Shown one piece after another: positions 36,787 through 46,263 of a stretch of DNA of 60,171 bases. Source of the stretch: Ignavibacteria bacterium UBA2373 (GTDB lineage: Bacteria; Bacteroidota; Ignavibacteria; Kapaibacteriales; UBA961); assembly GCA_002344005.1 (NCBI GenBank), contig DDTD01000027.1, positions 1-60,171 on the forward strand, given 5' to 3'. The stretch's first letter is position 1. Each line of letters begins with the position of its first letter. Under the pieces are notes generated by a model, which saw nothing but the letters and a program-made list of their open reading frames with translations, ran no database searches and had not been told where the DNA came from. A program made the position numbers and the translations under genes.

Positions 36787-38829
36787 TTAACCATGTATTT
36801 CCAGATGTATCAGATACTTACGAAGGTCTTCAGTCCGACCGTTAAGTATTTTTTTTCTAATACGCAAGCGATGGGTCTCAACTGTTCGTGGCGAAACACA
36901 AAGGATTTCAGCAATCTGTTTTGTGGATAAATCTACTTTCATTAAACAACATACCCGCACTTCTGCTTCAGTCAACATTGGAAATAAGGAAGGCAGTTTT
37001 TCATAAAATCCTGCATGTACAGCATGAAAACCTGTAAAGAATGTTTGCCATCCGGTTTCTATAGTACGTACCGACGTTAGTAACTCCTTGGGTAAACTTT
37101 TTTTCTTTTTTTTGATTTTTGACTCATTAATTTTTTCTACTTCTTTTTTTACTGTATGTAAAATCTGATTACGTTGTGTCAGCTGTAAAGCCATAGAGCG
37201 CAATTCTTGATGTTTTTGTCGTATTTCTATCTCTAAATGCTCTTTTTGTAATGCAACAGAATTATGAGCTTTTTCATGTGTAATAGAATCAATAACTCTA
37301 AAAACATCGTATATTCCGGCTGCAACATCATGGCTCCAAAATTTATCATGGAGAATATTGTATTGTTTAAGATGAAAAAGTGCTTTGGATCCATTTCCAA
37401 GTTCTTCAAATGCCAATGCCAGCGATTTATGTGCATACATTTCCGATCGCAGTGAAGGAAAGTTCAATGTAATATCAAATACTTCTTGCACTACTTCTAT
37501 TGCCTTTTCAAAATGTGACTGCCGATTATATAGTTCTGCTAAAAGAATAAGAGAATTAAGAATACCAAATTTATGCTGGATTTGACGACTTATGTTAAGT
37601 GACTTTTTTATACATTCTAATGCAATCTCATAATCATTACGCTGAATATGTAATGCTCCAATATTTTGCAATGCACTCACAATATGTTTATTATATGATG
37701 AATCGGTAAATATTGAAAGTACTTTTTGTAAATATAATTCTGCTTCATCATATCTTTTTGTTAGCAAATATGCATACCCTATATTTCCATACAGTGGTGC
37801 AGTAAAAAACTCAAGATTATTTGTGACATTGTGTAACTGTGCCAACGCATGATAGAATAATTGAATAGCCCTTTCTGCATCTCCGGTTGTTATAAATATT
37901 GTGCCCAATAATTGATATGCATGATAACGAACTTCCCACCACATTTCATCTTGCAATTGCAATAATGGTAATAACTGCGCTACTGACTCACTTAAAAACC
38001 CCACTTCGCGGTATGAACTTGCTAAATTAATTGCAGCATAATACTCCCCTTGAATATCACCTGCTTTTTGGAATATGTTGAGGGCTTTGGTCAACTCCTC
38101 AATAGAATTCTCATACTGCCCAATGTGAAAATATGTTCTGCCTCTAAACAAACGACAACGACCTTCGAAAGCAATCAGCTCATGTTCCGTAATTTCTTTA
38201 AGCATTGCTTTCGTTTCTTCAATCACATATTGATTATCACCAAGACGAAAACGAATTTCAAGTATCGAATAGCGAGTTCGTAATTGCTGTGTTAATAGTG
38301 AAGACTGTTCGGCAATGGCGAATGCTTGTTGTAAATAAGTCAGGGCTGTATCGTGTTCACCGAGGAATGAATGAGCAAGCCCCAAAGAATGATAAAGTGT
38401 ACATAATTCACGAGGTGTGCCTTGCCGTTCAACAATAGGTATTATCGTCGAACAAAGTTCAATTAACTGTGGAATATTGGCTTTTCTTCCTTCCCGAACT
38501 GCGAAGAATAAATCAATAATAGCAGATAGATATTCTTTATTATAAGATATGCCGGCAATTGCTCTACATTCTTCAATGAAGGAACTAACTTTTTCATTAT
38601 CTCCTAAATACTGTGCGATAGAACAAGCCATGAGTAATGTTCGTACGCGCAAAGTTTCATCGAGAGATTTACTTATCTCGAGAGCAATTTCACAATACTT
38701 CCACGCATTTGTATTATTATGGTTTGCATAGTAATCAACAATATCAAAAAGAAAAAAAAGAGATTCTTTTTTCTTTTGAGATGTACGAAATTTATACACC
38801 AATGAACGTACATATTTTGAGTTTTTCAT
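36787..38829 (-). CDS. TPR-repeat transcriptional regulator with C-terminal LuxR-type HTH
   Basis: 680 residues from the ATG at 38829. An in-frame ATG at 38904 lies inside the terminator hairpin of the nuo operon and is rejected. Residues about 20-520 are TPR helical repeats (for example YHSLGLAHSFLGEHDTALTYLQ and ENIGYAYLLTKRYDEAELYLQ-like units), then a coiled coil (QKEHLEIEIRQKHQELRSMA) and a basic KIKKKKKS. The C-terminal HTH is LTEAEVRVCCLMKVDLSTKQ and RTVETHRLRIRKKI. It is a paralogue of the regulator at 529-2181. It lies upstream of, and codirectional with, the giant secreted protein, which makes that gene a candidate target. Confidence 0.82.
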   Translation of the reverse strand: MKNSKYVRSLVYKFRTSQKKKESLFFLFDIVDYYANHNNTNAWKYCEIALEISKSLDETLRVRTLLMACSIAQYLGDNEKVSSFIEECRAIAGISYNKEYLSAIIDLFFAVREGRKANIPQLIELCSTIIPIVERQGTPRELCTLYHSLGLAHSFLGEHDTALTYLQQAFAIAEQSSLLTQQLRTRYSILEIRFRLGDNQYVIEETKAMLKEITEHELIAFEGRCRLFRGRTYFHIGQYENSIEELTKALNIFQKAGDIQGEYYAAINLASSYREVGFLSESVAQLLPLLQLQDEMWWEVRYHAYQLLGTIFITTGDAERAIQLFYHALAQLHNVTNNLEFFTAPLYGNIGYAYLLTKRYDEAELYLQKVLSIFTDSSYNKHIVSALQNIGALHIQRNDYEIALECIKKSLNISRQIQHKFGILNSLILLAELYNRQSHFEKAIEVVQEVFDITLNFPSLRSEMYAHKSLALAFEELGNGSKALFHLKQYNILHDKFWSHDVAAGIYDVFRVIDSITHEKAHNSVALQKEHLEIEIRQKHQELRSMALQLTQRNQILHTVKKEVEKINESKIKKKKKSLPKELLTSVRTIETGWQTFFTGFHAVHAGFYEKLPSLFPMLTEAEVRVCCLMKVDLSTKQIAEILCVSPRTVETHRLRIRKKILNGRTEDLRKYLIHLEIHG

Positions 38830-38885
38830 ACACAACAATCTCAAAATTCCATGAGAATAAAGCAGAAATGGACTTAAAGAATCAA

Positions 38886-38922
38886 CAAAAAAAAAGCGTG
38901 TCATAAACGAATGACACGCTAA
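38886..38922 (-). terminator. Intrinsic terminator after nuoI
   Basis: AGCGTGTCAT (38895-38904) pairs perfectly with ATGACACGCT (38911-38920), loop of 6 nt; on the minus strand a long T-run follows. It ends the nuoG-H-I transcript before the regulator gene. Confidence 0.92.
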
Positions 38923-38940
38923 GAATCAGATTTAGTATTA

Positions 38941-39441
38941 TTACCTTCTGTATTGTCTCAAAAATTCAAGACGGTCTTGCAATTGAGCCATCGGAATGAG
39001 CAGTTGATCTTTATCGAGGATGGCATCTTCTTGCTTTTCAAAGACTAAATCATAATCTTTACTCATGACGATTGCTTCTTCGGGACATACCTCTTCACAG
39101 AATCCGCAATAAATACATCGCAACATATTTATTTCGAACTTAATCGGGTAACGCTCTTTTGTTTTTTCGGTTTCACCGGCAGCGACTTCAATTGCCAATG
39201 CCGGGCAAACGCGTGAGCACAATCCACAAGCAACGCAGCGCTCTCCATCTTCTTCAAGAACAAGCACCGGTCTTCCCCGATATGACCCGGTGGGGTTCCA
39301 TACTTCTTCAGGATATTGTCGCGTAACCTTAGGTTTGAACATTTCCACAAATGTCATTCCTAAGCCACGGGCAATTTCAGGTAAATATATTTTTTCCCAA
39401 AAATTTAATCGTTGTTTTTCTGTGTTTTTTTCGATATTCAT
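38941..39441 (-). CDS. nuoI: NADH-quinone oxidoreductase subunit I
   Basis: 166 residues with two [4Fe-4S] motifs, CVACGLCSRVCP and CIYCGFCEEVCP, characteristic of NuoI/TYKY. It carries electrons from the peripheral arm toward the quinone site of complex I. It ends the local cluster (nuoG, nuoH, nuoI), 41 bp after nuoH; the genes normally next (nuoJ-N) are not here. Confidence 0.94.
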   Translation of the reverse strand: MNIEKNTEKQRLNFWEKIYLPEIARGLGMTFVEMFKPKVTRQYPEEVWNPTGSYRGRPVLVLEEDGERCVACGLCSRVCPALAIEVAAGETEKTKERYPIKFEINMLRCIYCGFCEEVCPEEAIVMSKDYDLVFEKQEDAILDKDQLLIPMAQLQDRLEFLRQYRR

Positions 39442-39482
39442 GATTAATCCTTTAAATGCATTCTGTTAAGATAAAAATACGA

Positions 39483-40526
39483 TTACTGAAATATCATCAT
39501 AATTATGCCGGTGACTGCAATATTCGCTAATGCTAAAGGTAACATTACTTTCCAACCCAAAGACATTAATTGATCATAACGGAAGCGCGGTAAAGACCAT
39601 CGTGTCTGAATGAATAAAAAGAGAAATGGTATCATTTTGCCGACAACAACACCAAATTGAACCAATGCACGGAGTACGCTACCTTGTTCCAAACCAAGCG
39701 TTTCATAAAGGAATGGTACATCCCAACCACCAAAGAACAATAGCACCATCATAGCACAAGCCGTAACCATATTCACATATTCAGCTAAAAAGAATAAACC
39801 GAATTTCATACCGGAATATTCTGTGTGATAACCGCCTACCAATTCCGGTTCTGCTTCCGGCAAGTCAAATGGAGTCCGATTAGTTTCCGCAAATGCAGAT
39901 ACAAGGAAAATAATAAATCCTAAAGGCTGAAAAAAGATATTCCACTGACCGCCTGTTTGTGATTGAACAATCTGCATCAAATCTAAAGAACCCGAGATCA
40001 TCAACACACCGATTAATGAAAGTCCCATGGATAATTCATACGAAATCATTTGTGCAGATGACCTTAATCCCCCTAATAGAGAGTATTTATTATTCGAGGA
40101 CCAACCCGCTAATGTTAAACCATAGACACCCACGGAAGACATCCCCAAAATAAACAATAACCCAACATTAATATGAGGGGCTATGGATAAATACACTTTC
40201 TCGCCACCAAGGTAAAAATACTCACCGAATGGTATTACAGCATACACAGCGATTGCAATGCCGATCGAAATCACGGGAGCAATTGCATGAAAACCTTTGT
40301 TTGCGAGAGTCGGAATAATATCCTCTTTTAAATAGAGTTTAAATACATCTGCAAAGGATTGAAACAATCCTAATGGACCAACACGGTTGGGACCAATTCG
40401 ATTTTGTATCCATGCAGAAATTTTACGCTCAAAATATACTAAGTACGCAGCCGCTATAAGCAATCCGTTTACAATAAGAAACATTTTGAGACCGAGAACC
40501 AAACTTTGTACTAACCACTGTTCCAT
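39483..40526 (-). CDS. nuoH: NADH-quinone oxidoreductase subunit H
   Basis: 347 residues from the ATG at 40526 (the longer frame starts with a TTG). It is a multi-spanning membrane protein with the family loops ERKISAWIQNRIGPNRVGP and AFAETNRTPFDLPEAEPELVGGYHTEYSGMKF (split by position; the acidic loop forms part of the quinone channel). NuoH joins the peripheral arm to the membrane arm of complex I. It lies 50 bp after nuoG. Confidence 0.95.
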   Translation of the reverse strand: MEQWLVQSLVLGLKMFLIVNGLLIAAAYLVYFERKISAWIQNRIGPNRVGPLGLFQSFADVFKLYLKEDIIPTLANKGFHAIAPVISIGIAIAVYAVIPFGEYFYLGGEKVYLSIAPHINVGLLFILGMSSVGVYGLTLAGWSSNNKYSLLGGLRSSAQMISYELSMGLSLIGVLMISGSLDLMQIVQSQTGGQWNIFFQPLGFIIFLVSAFAETNRTPFDLPEAEPELVGGYHTEYSGMKFGLFFLAEYVNMVTACAMMVLLFFGGWDVPFLYETLGLEQGSVLRALVQFGVVVGKMIPFLFLFIQTRWSLPRFRYDQLMSLGWKVMLPLALANIAVTGIIMMIFQ

Positions 40527-40576
40527 AGAAAAATATCGCAAAGGTTTAATAAAATGTACTATCTGTCAAGAACGGA

Positions 40577-42361
40577 TTAACTGACTTGAGGTTTGAAATA
40601 ATGTGATTCGTAAACTACTGTTTTCACTTCGGGTGAACCGGCACGCCCCATAATCATACCACCATATTCATCCAGTAATTCATATGACATACCTTTCATA
40701 CCGTCCACATGATGGGTCATTTCTTCAAATACACTTTCGCTGTCTTTGAAGTGCCATTGCGCATTCATCGCATTGGCAACGCCTTGCACAATACGCCAGC
40801 TCATACGCGAATTTCGACGCTCACCCTGTGTCCAGCGATCATTAAATGCTCCAAATTTATCCCAGCGACTCATTTTCATGCCCATATAGCGCTCATTTTC
40901 TTTCGTCACAACTGCCGGAGTGAAATGCTGAACTCTTTTATTGACATTGGTGAAAGTGCCTTCGCTTTCGGCATAGGTTGAAGAAGCAAAAACAACATGT
41001 GCTTTTTGTGCGGTGGCATTAATATTATGAGCATGGACAATCAGAACTTGTACTTTTTCCAAAACTGCCGCAATATTCGGAATTTGAGCAATATCTTCAT
41101 CCATTACATACACGGCTTTGATAAATCCTTGAGAAATTTTATCGGCAAGATGATCTATCGAAGTACCTTGATGGGCATGATGAGCTATACCGACTTCCAT
41201 TGCGCCATGTGCATTGGGTGACATATCACGAGTTCTCAGGAAAGAATCGCCAAATTCCTCATTAAAATGGCGTACAAAATCTATATTATTCGTTTTCAAA
41301 ACACTCTTGGCAAATTTCGCTAATAGGTAATTGTCTTCATTGGTTGATCGCGATGACCCGATAACCATTATTTCTTGATGTTTGATTCCACGAAGCAATT
41401 CCGCAGCTTTAGCATAAGCATCATTCCAGTCCGCATTCACTAACTGTCCCGACGAATTACGAATCATTGGTTCCGATATACGATTTTCATTGACAAAATC
41501 ATATTGCGTCAATCTTCCATGATCACACATCCAATATTCATTCACATGCATATTACTTCGGGGTTCAATGCGCATGATTGTATTATCACGAACGCCTACT
41601 TTAGTATTGCATCCACGTGAACAGCCCGTGCAAATCGAATCATTAAAACTCATCTCCCACACACGGGTTTTGAATCGAAAATCTTTACTCGTCAACGCAC
41701 CTACCGGACAAATATCTATCACATTCATAGAATAAGGGCTGTCGAATGTTGTTCCCGGGAAGTTCTCAATTGTCACTTTGTCTCCACGCTGCACAAAAGT
41801 AATAGCAGGCTGTTTGGCGACTTCATCAGCAAAGCGAATGCAGCGTGAACATGAAATACAACGCTCTCCATCAAACATGATTTCCGGACCTAACTCAACA
41901 CGCTTTGGCTTATGAACCTTTTGTTCATCGAAGCGACTTTTGCCCTTGGAATGCTCAAAACTGTATTCTTGCAATTTACATTGACCTGCTTCATCACATA
42001 TAGGACAATCCAATGGGTGATTAATAAGCAAAAACTCCATCACTGCATTTTGCGCGGACTCCGTTTTCGGGCTTTGCGTGTCAACGACCATACCGTCGGC
42101 TACCGGTGTTGCACATCCGATTTGCATCTTCGGCATATAATTCACTATAACATTGCCGTCTGCATCATGTTCTATGCTGCCATCTGCTGCACGCTTAATC
42201 GAGCCAACATTAACCAAACACATTCGACAATTGCCCGCAACCGAAAGTGCCGGATGCCAGCAAAAATGTGGAATATTGATTCCATTATCTAATGCTGCTT
42301 CTATGATTGTTTTGCCTGCTGCCGCTTCTATTCGCTGTCCGTCTATGATTATCTGTGGCAT
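40577..42361 (-). CDS. nuoG: NADH-quinone oxidoreductase subunit G
   Basis: 594 residues, a short NuoG. The N-terminal [2Fe-2S] domain has CWHPALSVAGNCRMC and IGCATPV. The His-Cys cluster is HPLDCPICDEAGQC, followed by CISCSRCIRF and the [4Fe-4S] set CTGCSRGCNT. The C-terminal part is a reduced molybdopterin-oxidoreductase-like domain without cofactor ligands. NuoG wires electrons from the NADH site into complex I. NuoE and NuoF, which would bind NADH, are not in the window. The gene starts 263 bp from a divergent plus-strand gene. Confidence 0.93.
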   Translation of the reverse strand: MPQIIIDGQRIEAAAGKTIIEAALDNGINIPHFCWHPALSVAGNCRMCLVNVGSIKRAADGSIEHDADGNVIVNYMPKMQIGCATPVADGMVVDTQSPKTESAQNAVMEFLLINHPLDCPICDEAGQCKLQEYSFEHSKGKSRFDEQKVHKPKRVELGPEIMFDGERCISCSRCIRFADEVAKQPAITFVQRGDKVTIENFPGTTFDSPYSMNVIDICPVGALTSKDFRFKTRVWEMSFNDSICTGCSRGCNTKVGVRDNTIMRIEPRSNMHVNEYWMCDHGRLTQYDFVNENRISEPMIRNSSGQLVNADWNDAYAKAAELLRGIKHQEIMVIGSSRSTNEDNYLLAKFAKSVLKTNNIDFVRHFNEEFGDSFLRTRDMSPNAHGAMEVGIAHHAHQGTSIDHLADKISQGFIKAVYVMDEDIAQIPNIAAVLEKVQVLIVHAHNINATAQKAHVVFASSTYAESEGTFTNVNKRVQHFTPAVVTKENERYMGMKMSRWDKFGAFNDRWTQGERRNSRMSWRIVQGVANAMNAQWHFKDSESVFEEMTHHVDGMKGMSYELLDEYGGMIMGRAGSPEVKTVVYESHYFKPQVS

Positions 42362-42595
42362 GTGTCTCCCCTGCTATTTGGGATATTTATGAAGAAATTT
42401 TTACCATTGATAATGCAAATTAACTGTTTTTATCGTGTCTGAAAAATCAATCGCATAAAAAAGTATAGTTCTATGGCTTTATAGACACACTTTCTCACAT
42501 ATCCATAACCCCCGTCTGACCTTTTTCATACTTTCTTTCTCTCCTTTACGTCTTCTTGACACATTCTAAAAATCACTTTATTTGAACTGCCCTCT

Positions 42596-42603
42596 TATTT
42601 TTG
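42596..42603 (+). promoter_or_regulatory. TAnnTTTG promoter box for the 42625 gene
   Basis: TATTTTTG at 42596-42603, 21 bp before the first plus-strand ATG of the 42.6-46.1 kb run. The rest of the 263-bp gap to nuoG shows no other feature. Confidence 0.5.
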
Positions 42604-42624
42604 CGGCATTACATCTAACTTCCT

Positions 42625-42855
42625 ATGAAAATATTTATCATCGTTGTTTTGTTAATAATTACAGCTGTCATTGCAACAGCAGGATTCATCTTGGGTGCCA
42701 TCCGAAGACTTTTTCTCGGCGGCATCAAATCACAAATGCAAAACCCGCAATCCAATAACCCCGACCATCACTTTACCAATCAGCAAAAACAAGTCCTCTA
42801 CTCCGACGGAAAAACTACCGTCTTGCGCGGCGACAATCAACATTCTGACTCTTAA
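42625..42855 (+). CDS. Small single-span membrane protein
   Basis: 76 residues: one N-terminal membrane helix (about 2-26, IIVVLLIITAVIATAGFI), a short basic stretch and a polar, Asn/Gln-rich tail ending in GDNQHSDS. It may belong to the DUF4834-like small proteins, but I am not sure. It is followed 11 bp later by the Ppx/GppA gene, with which it is probably co-transcribed. Function unknown. Confidence 0.6.
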   Translation: MKIFIIVVLLIITAVIATAGFILGAIRRLFLGGIKSQMQNPQSNNPDHHFTNQQKQVLYSDGKTTVLRGDNQHSDS

Positions 42856-42866
42856 TTATCCAAACC

Positions 42867-44414
42867 ATGAACGATACCTCTAAACTTATAGCCGCAATTG
42901 ATGTTGGTACCAATTCCTTCCACATGATTATCGCATCGGTATCGGAAAAAGGTATCATCAAAATCCATCAACGTTCCAAAGAACCCGTTCGGCTCGGCTC
43001 AAGTGCTAAAGACATGAAACACATCGAAGCAGAAGCTATGAAACGTGGCATTGCTACGCTCAAACGTTTTGCAACTCTCGCCAATGAAGCCAATGCTCAA
43101 ATCAGAGCCGTCGGTACAAGCGCTGTCCGTGAAGCACTCAACAGAGAACAATTCGTAGAAGCCGTCGAAGAAAAAACAGGCATCTCCATCGAAGTCGTAT
43201 CGGGACTCGAAGAAGCAAGACTCATCTATCTCGGTGCCATTCATGCTCTACCCATTCACAATAAACAATCTTTAATCTTTGACATCGGCGGAGGAAGCAC
43301 CGAATTCATCATCGGAAAAAACGGAGAACGACTCTTCACTCACAGTGCAAAAATCGGGCATATCAGAATGACACAACGCTTCTTCCCCGATGCGAAAATC
43401 ACTCCCAAAGCTCTCAAAGACTGCCGCGACTATATTCGTGGTGATCTCATTTCTACCTTCGACACCATCAAAACTACTTCCTTCGATGTCGCTGTGGCAT
43501 GCTCCGGAACCGTACAAGCTATCGCCGCTGCCATTGCATTCAAAAAAACCAATAAAGTCCCCGAACAATTCAATGGTATAACTCTCTCAAAAAAAGACCT
43601 TACCGGCGCAATCAACGATATTCTCACTGCAATAAATTCAAAACAACGCTCTCTCATTCCGGGAATGGACATCAATAGAAGTGATGTCATCGTCGGGGGC
43701 GCACTTATTCTCGAACAAATCATAGAAGCTCTCAATATTGACAAACTCACTTTCTCTGCCTATGCACTACGCGAAGGCATTCTCTTCGACACTCTCCAAA
43801 AACAAAAAGCTATTCAAGAATTTCATCATCTAAGCAATCTCCGTTATGAATCCGTACTCCATGTATGCAATGAATACCGCGTCATAATGAAACATGCTCT
43901 CCATGTCAAACAACTTTCTTCCGACCTCTTCGATGCTCTCCAACCAATCCACCAACTCGGAGACAATGAAAAAGAACTGCTCGAAGCCGCTGCCTTACTC
44001 CACGATGTCGGCTATCATATCTCACCCGAACAACATCACAAACACACTTACTATCTCATAAAAAATTGCGTTCTACCCGGATTCACCAACGACGAAACCG
44101 AAATCATTGCCAACATCGCCAGATACCATCGCAAGAGCTTACCAAAAAGAAAACACGATAACTTTATTCACCTCTCCCCACAAGAACAAAAAACCGTACG
44201 CATTCTATCAGGCATACTACGCATCACAGAAGCATTAGACCGTCGCTTAATTGCCGCCGTCGCCTCTGTAAAAGCAATAACAGACAAAAAAAACATCACC
44301 ATCCAACTCCAATTACAACAACAAGACTATGTACCCGACATAGAAATATGGGGAGCAGAACGAAGAAAAGATTTACTCGAACAAACACTTGATATAACTC
44401 TCAACTTCCAATAA
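42867..44414 (+). CDS. ppx: Exopolyphosphatase / guanosine pentaphosphatase (Ppx/GppA) with HD domain
   Basis: 515 residues. The ASKHA phosphatase domain covers about 5-310 (AIDVGTNSFHMIIA, VSGLEEARLIYLGA, FDIGGGSTEFIIG, CSGTVQAIA). An HD-type domain follows at about 325-480 (ALLHDVGYHI, IARYHRKSLPK). Enzymes of this shape shorten polyphosphate and may hydrolyse pppGpp. The coding strand is richer in C than genes of the first 40 kb, a trait shared with the next two genes. Choice between Ppx and GppA cannot be made from sequence. Confidence 0.9.
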   Translation: MNDTSKLIAAIDVGTNSFHMIIASVSEKGIIKIHQRSKEPVRLGSSAKDMKHIEAEAMKRGIATLKRFATLANEANAQIRAVGTSAVREALNREQFVEAVEEKTGISIEVVSGLEEARLIYLGAIHALPIHNKQSLIFDIGGGSTEFIIGKNGERLFTHSAKIGHIRMTQRFFPDAKITPKALKDCRDYIRGDLISTFDTIKTTSFDVAVACSGTVQAIAAAIAFKKTNKVPEQFNGITLSKKDLTGAINDILTAINSKQRSLIPGMDINRSDVIVGGALILEQIIEALNIDKLTFSAYALREGILFDTLQKQKAIQEFHHLSNLRYESVLHVCNEYRVIMKHALHVKQLSSDLFDALQPIHQLGDNEKELLEAAALLHDVGYHISPEQHHKHTYYLIKNCVLPGFTNDETEIIANIARYHRKSLPKRKHDNFIHLSPQEQKTVRILSGILRITEALDRRLIAAVASVKAITDKKNITIQLQLQQQDYVPDIEIWGAERRKDLLEQTLDITLNFQ

Positions 44415-44489
44415 ATACCAACTATCAACACTTACACGCCTATGACCTTTGTGACCTCACGTATTCACTTATTGACAAAAGGTACAATC

Positions 44490-45362
44490 ATGAAACATCT
44501 AACAATCACAGCATTAGTCATCATTGCACTACTGCTCAACTCATGTGGCGAAGACCAACAAACACAACAACCCGACACCACCCCATCAATCGCCATGATA
44601 ACCATACCCGCAGGCACATTCGCCATGGGAACATGGTACCATGACGGAGATGAAAGACCCGTCCGCAATGTCACAATCTCGCGATCCTTCCTCATCAGCA
44701 AGTATGAAGTAACACAACATCTCTGGAAAAAAGTCATGGGCGACAATCCCTCATACTTCCTCGGAGACTCCTTACCCGTCGAAAACATCAACTGGTTCCA
44801 TGCCATCACATTTTGCAATAAACTCTCCCAAAAAGTAGGACTAACACCAGTCTATACAATCGTCAATGACACCACCATACTATGGAACAACCAAGCCGAC
44901 GGATACCGACTCCCCACCGAAGCAGAATGGGAATATGCATGCCGTGCCGGAACAACCACCGAATTCTACACCGGACCATTCAGCAATACACTCATTGATT
45001 CCGCACTTGACAAAGCGGGATGGTATTGTGGCAATGCGCAAAACAAAACACATCCCGTCGGAAAAAAAATACCAAACAACTTCGGACTATATGATATGCA
45101 CGGAAATGTATGGGAATGGGTCTGGGACTGGTTTGCATACTACACACCCAATGACACCACCGACTGGGTCGTATCGCAAAGGCAGCCCATTTATCAAGAA
45201 CCATACTACAAAAAAATGCAACGCGGCGGCAGCTATGATTGCGAAGGACCAAACCATTATGGACGCTCGCCCCATCGCCATCTCACCTTCCCCGAAATAA
45301 AAGCACCATCCTTTGGGCTAAGAGTAGCAAGGAACATTCAAACAACACAAACAACCAAATAA
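44490..45362 (+). CDS. Formylglycine-generating-enzyme-like (SUMF1 fold) lipoprotein
   Basis: 290 residues from the ATG at 44490, which starts a lipoprotein signal (LLNSC lipobox). The FGE-sulfatase fold is clear: IPAGTFAMGT, SKYEVTQHLWKKVMG, YRLPTEAEWEYACRAG, GLYDMHGNVWEWVWDW, RGGSYDCEGPN, FGLRVAR. In true FGE two redox cysteines act on sulfatases; here only the first Cys of that segment is present (YDC) and the second is absent, so sulfatase activation is doubtful. The protein should be anchored in the envelope. It lies 19 bp before kdsB. Confidence 0.82.
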   Translation: MKHLTITALVIIALLLNSCGEDQQTQQPDTTPSIAMITIPAGTFAMGTWYHDGDERPVRNVTISRSFLISKYEVTQHLWKKVMGDNPSYFLGDSLPVENINWFHAITFCNKLSQKVGLTPVYTIVNDTTILWNNQADGYRLPTEAEWEYACRAGTTTEFYTGPFSNTLIDSALDKAGWYCGNAQNKTHPVGKKIPNNFGLYDMHGNVWEWVWDWFAYYTPNDTTDWVVSQRQPIYQEPYYKKMQRGGSYDCEGPNHYGRSPHRHLTFPEIKAPSFGLRVARNIQTTQTTK

Positions 45363-45381
45363 CAACAAAAGGACTAGACCA

Positions 45382-46140
45382 ATGTACAATGCAATAGCAA
45401 TCATACCCGCCCGATACGCCTCAACACGCTTCCCGGGCAAACCGCTCGCCGACATCAACGGCAAAACACTCATACAAAGGGTCTATGAACAAACACAAAA
45501 AGCAAAAAACATCCGACGAACAATCATAGCAACCGACGACCACCGCATAGAACAAGAATGTCAACGCATCGGAGCAGAATACATACTCACTGACCCCGCA
45601 TTACCCTCCGGCACCGACCGCATAGCGCAAGCATACCAAAAACTTGGCGACACTGCCGACTTCGTACTCAATGTGCAAGGCGATGAACCCATCGTCCCCC
45701 CCCAACTGCTCGACGATTTAATCAGCGCAGCATACAACAACAACAGCCATATCACCACGCCCATCACACCAATACGCACAACCGAAGAACTGCTCAACCC
45801 AACCATCGTCACAGTGGCAATGAACCAACACCAACAAGCGCTCTACTTCTCACGAAGCCCCATACCCCATCTGCAAGGCAAGCCAATAGACCAATGGCTC
45901 GACAATCAGACATACTGGAAACACATCGGGCTTTATTGTTACAAAGCCGAAATGCTCCGAACATTCGCCGAGCTGCCCCCATCGCCCTTAGAAAAAAGCG
46001 AATCCTTAGAACAGCTCCGCCTCCTCGAAAACGGAGCCATTATCCATTGCGTCAAAACAAACGCAACACTCATTGCCGTGGACACGCCCGACGATGCACA
46101 AAAAGTACGCGATTATCTCAACCACCATAATCTCGAATAA
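45382..46140 (+). CDS. kdsB: 3-deoxy-manno-octulosonate cytidylyltransferase
   Basis: 252 residues. The nucleotide-binding N-terminus is PARYASTRFPGKPLADI, followed by ATDDHRI, LPSGTDRIAQAY, NVQGDEPIVPP and HIGLYCYKAEMLRTF with SPLEKSESLEQLRLLE, all KdsB signatures. It activates Kdo as CMP-Kdo for LPS. AAAAGGAC precedes the ATG. It ends the plus-strand run; the TIR-like gene 123 bp later has its own promoter box. Confidence 0.95.
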   Translation: MYNAIAIIPARYASTRFPGKPLADINGKTLIQRVYEQTQKAKNIRRTIIATDDHRIEQECQRIGAEYILTDPALPSGTDRIAQAYQKLGDTADFVLNVQGDEPIVPPQLLDDLISAAYNNNSHITTPITPIRTTEELLNPTIVTVAMNQHQQALYFSRSPIPHLQGKPIDQWLDNQTYWKHIGLYCYKAEMLRTFAELPPSPLEKSESLEQLRLLENGAIIHCVKTNATLIAVDTPDDAQKVRDYLNHHNLE

Positions 46141-46186
46141 AACAAATCATCCAAATAAGAACAAGTATATTTAGAAATTTATTTGC

Positions 46187-46194
46187 TATTTTTG
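46187..46194 (+). promoter_or_regulatory. TAnnTTTG promoter box for the 46264 gene
   Basis: TATTTTTG, exact match, 69 bp before the ATG. It marks the TIR-like gene as a separate transcription unit from kdsB. Confidence 0.45.
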
Positions 46195-46263
46195 TCCTTG
46201 AAACTACAATAGGGTGTTTATATTTTATATGAACAAATATCTTAACCATAAATCACTTTCCAA

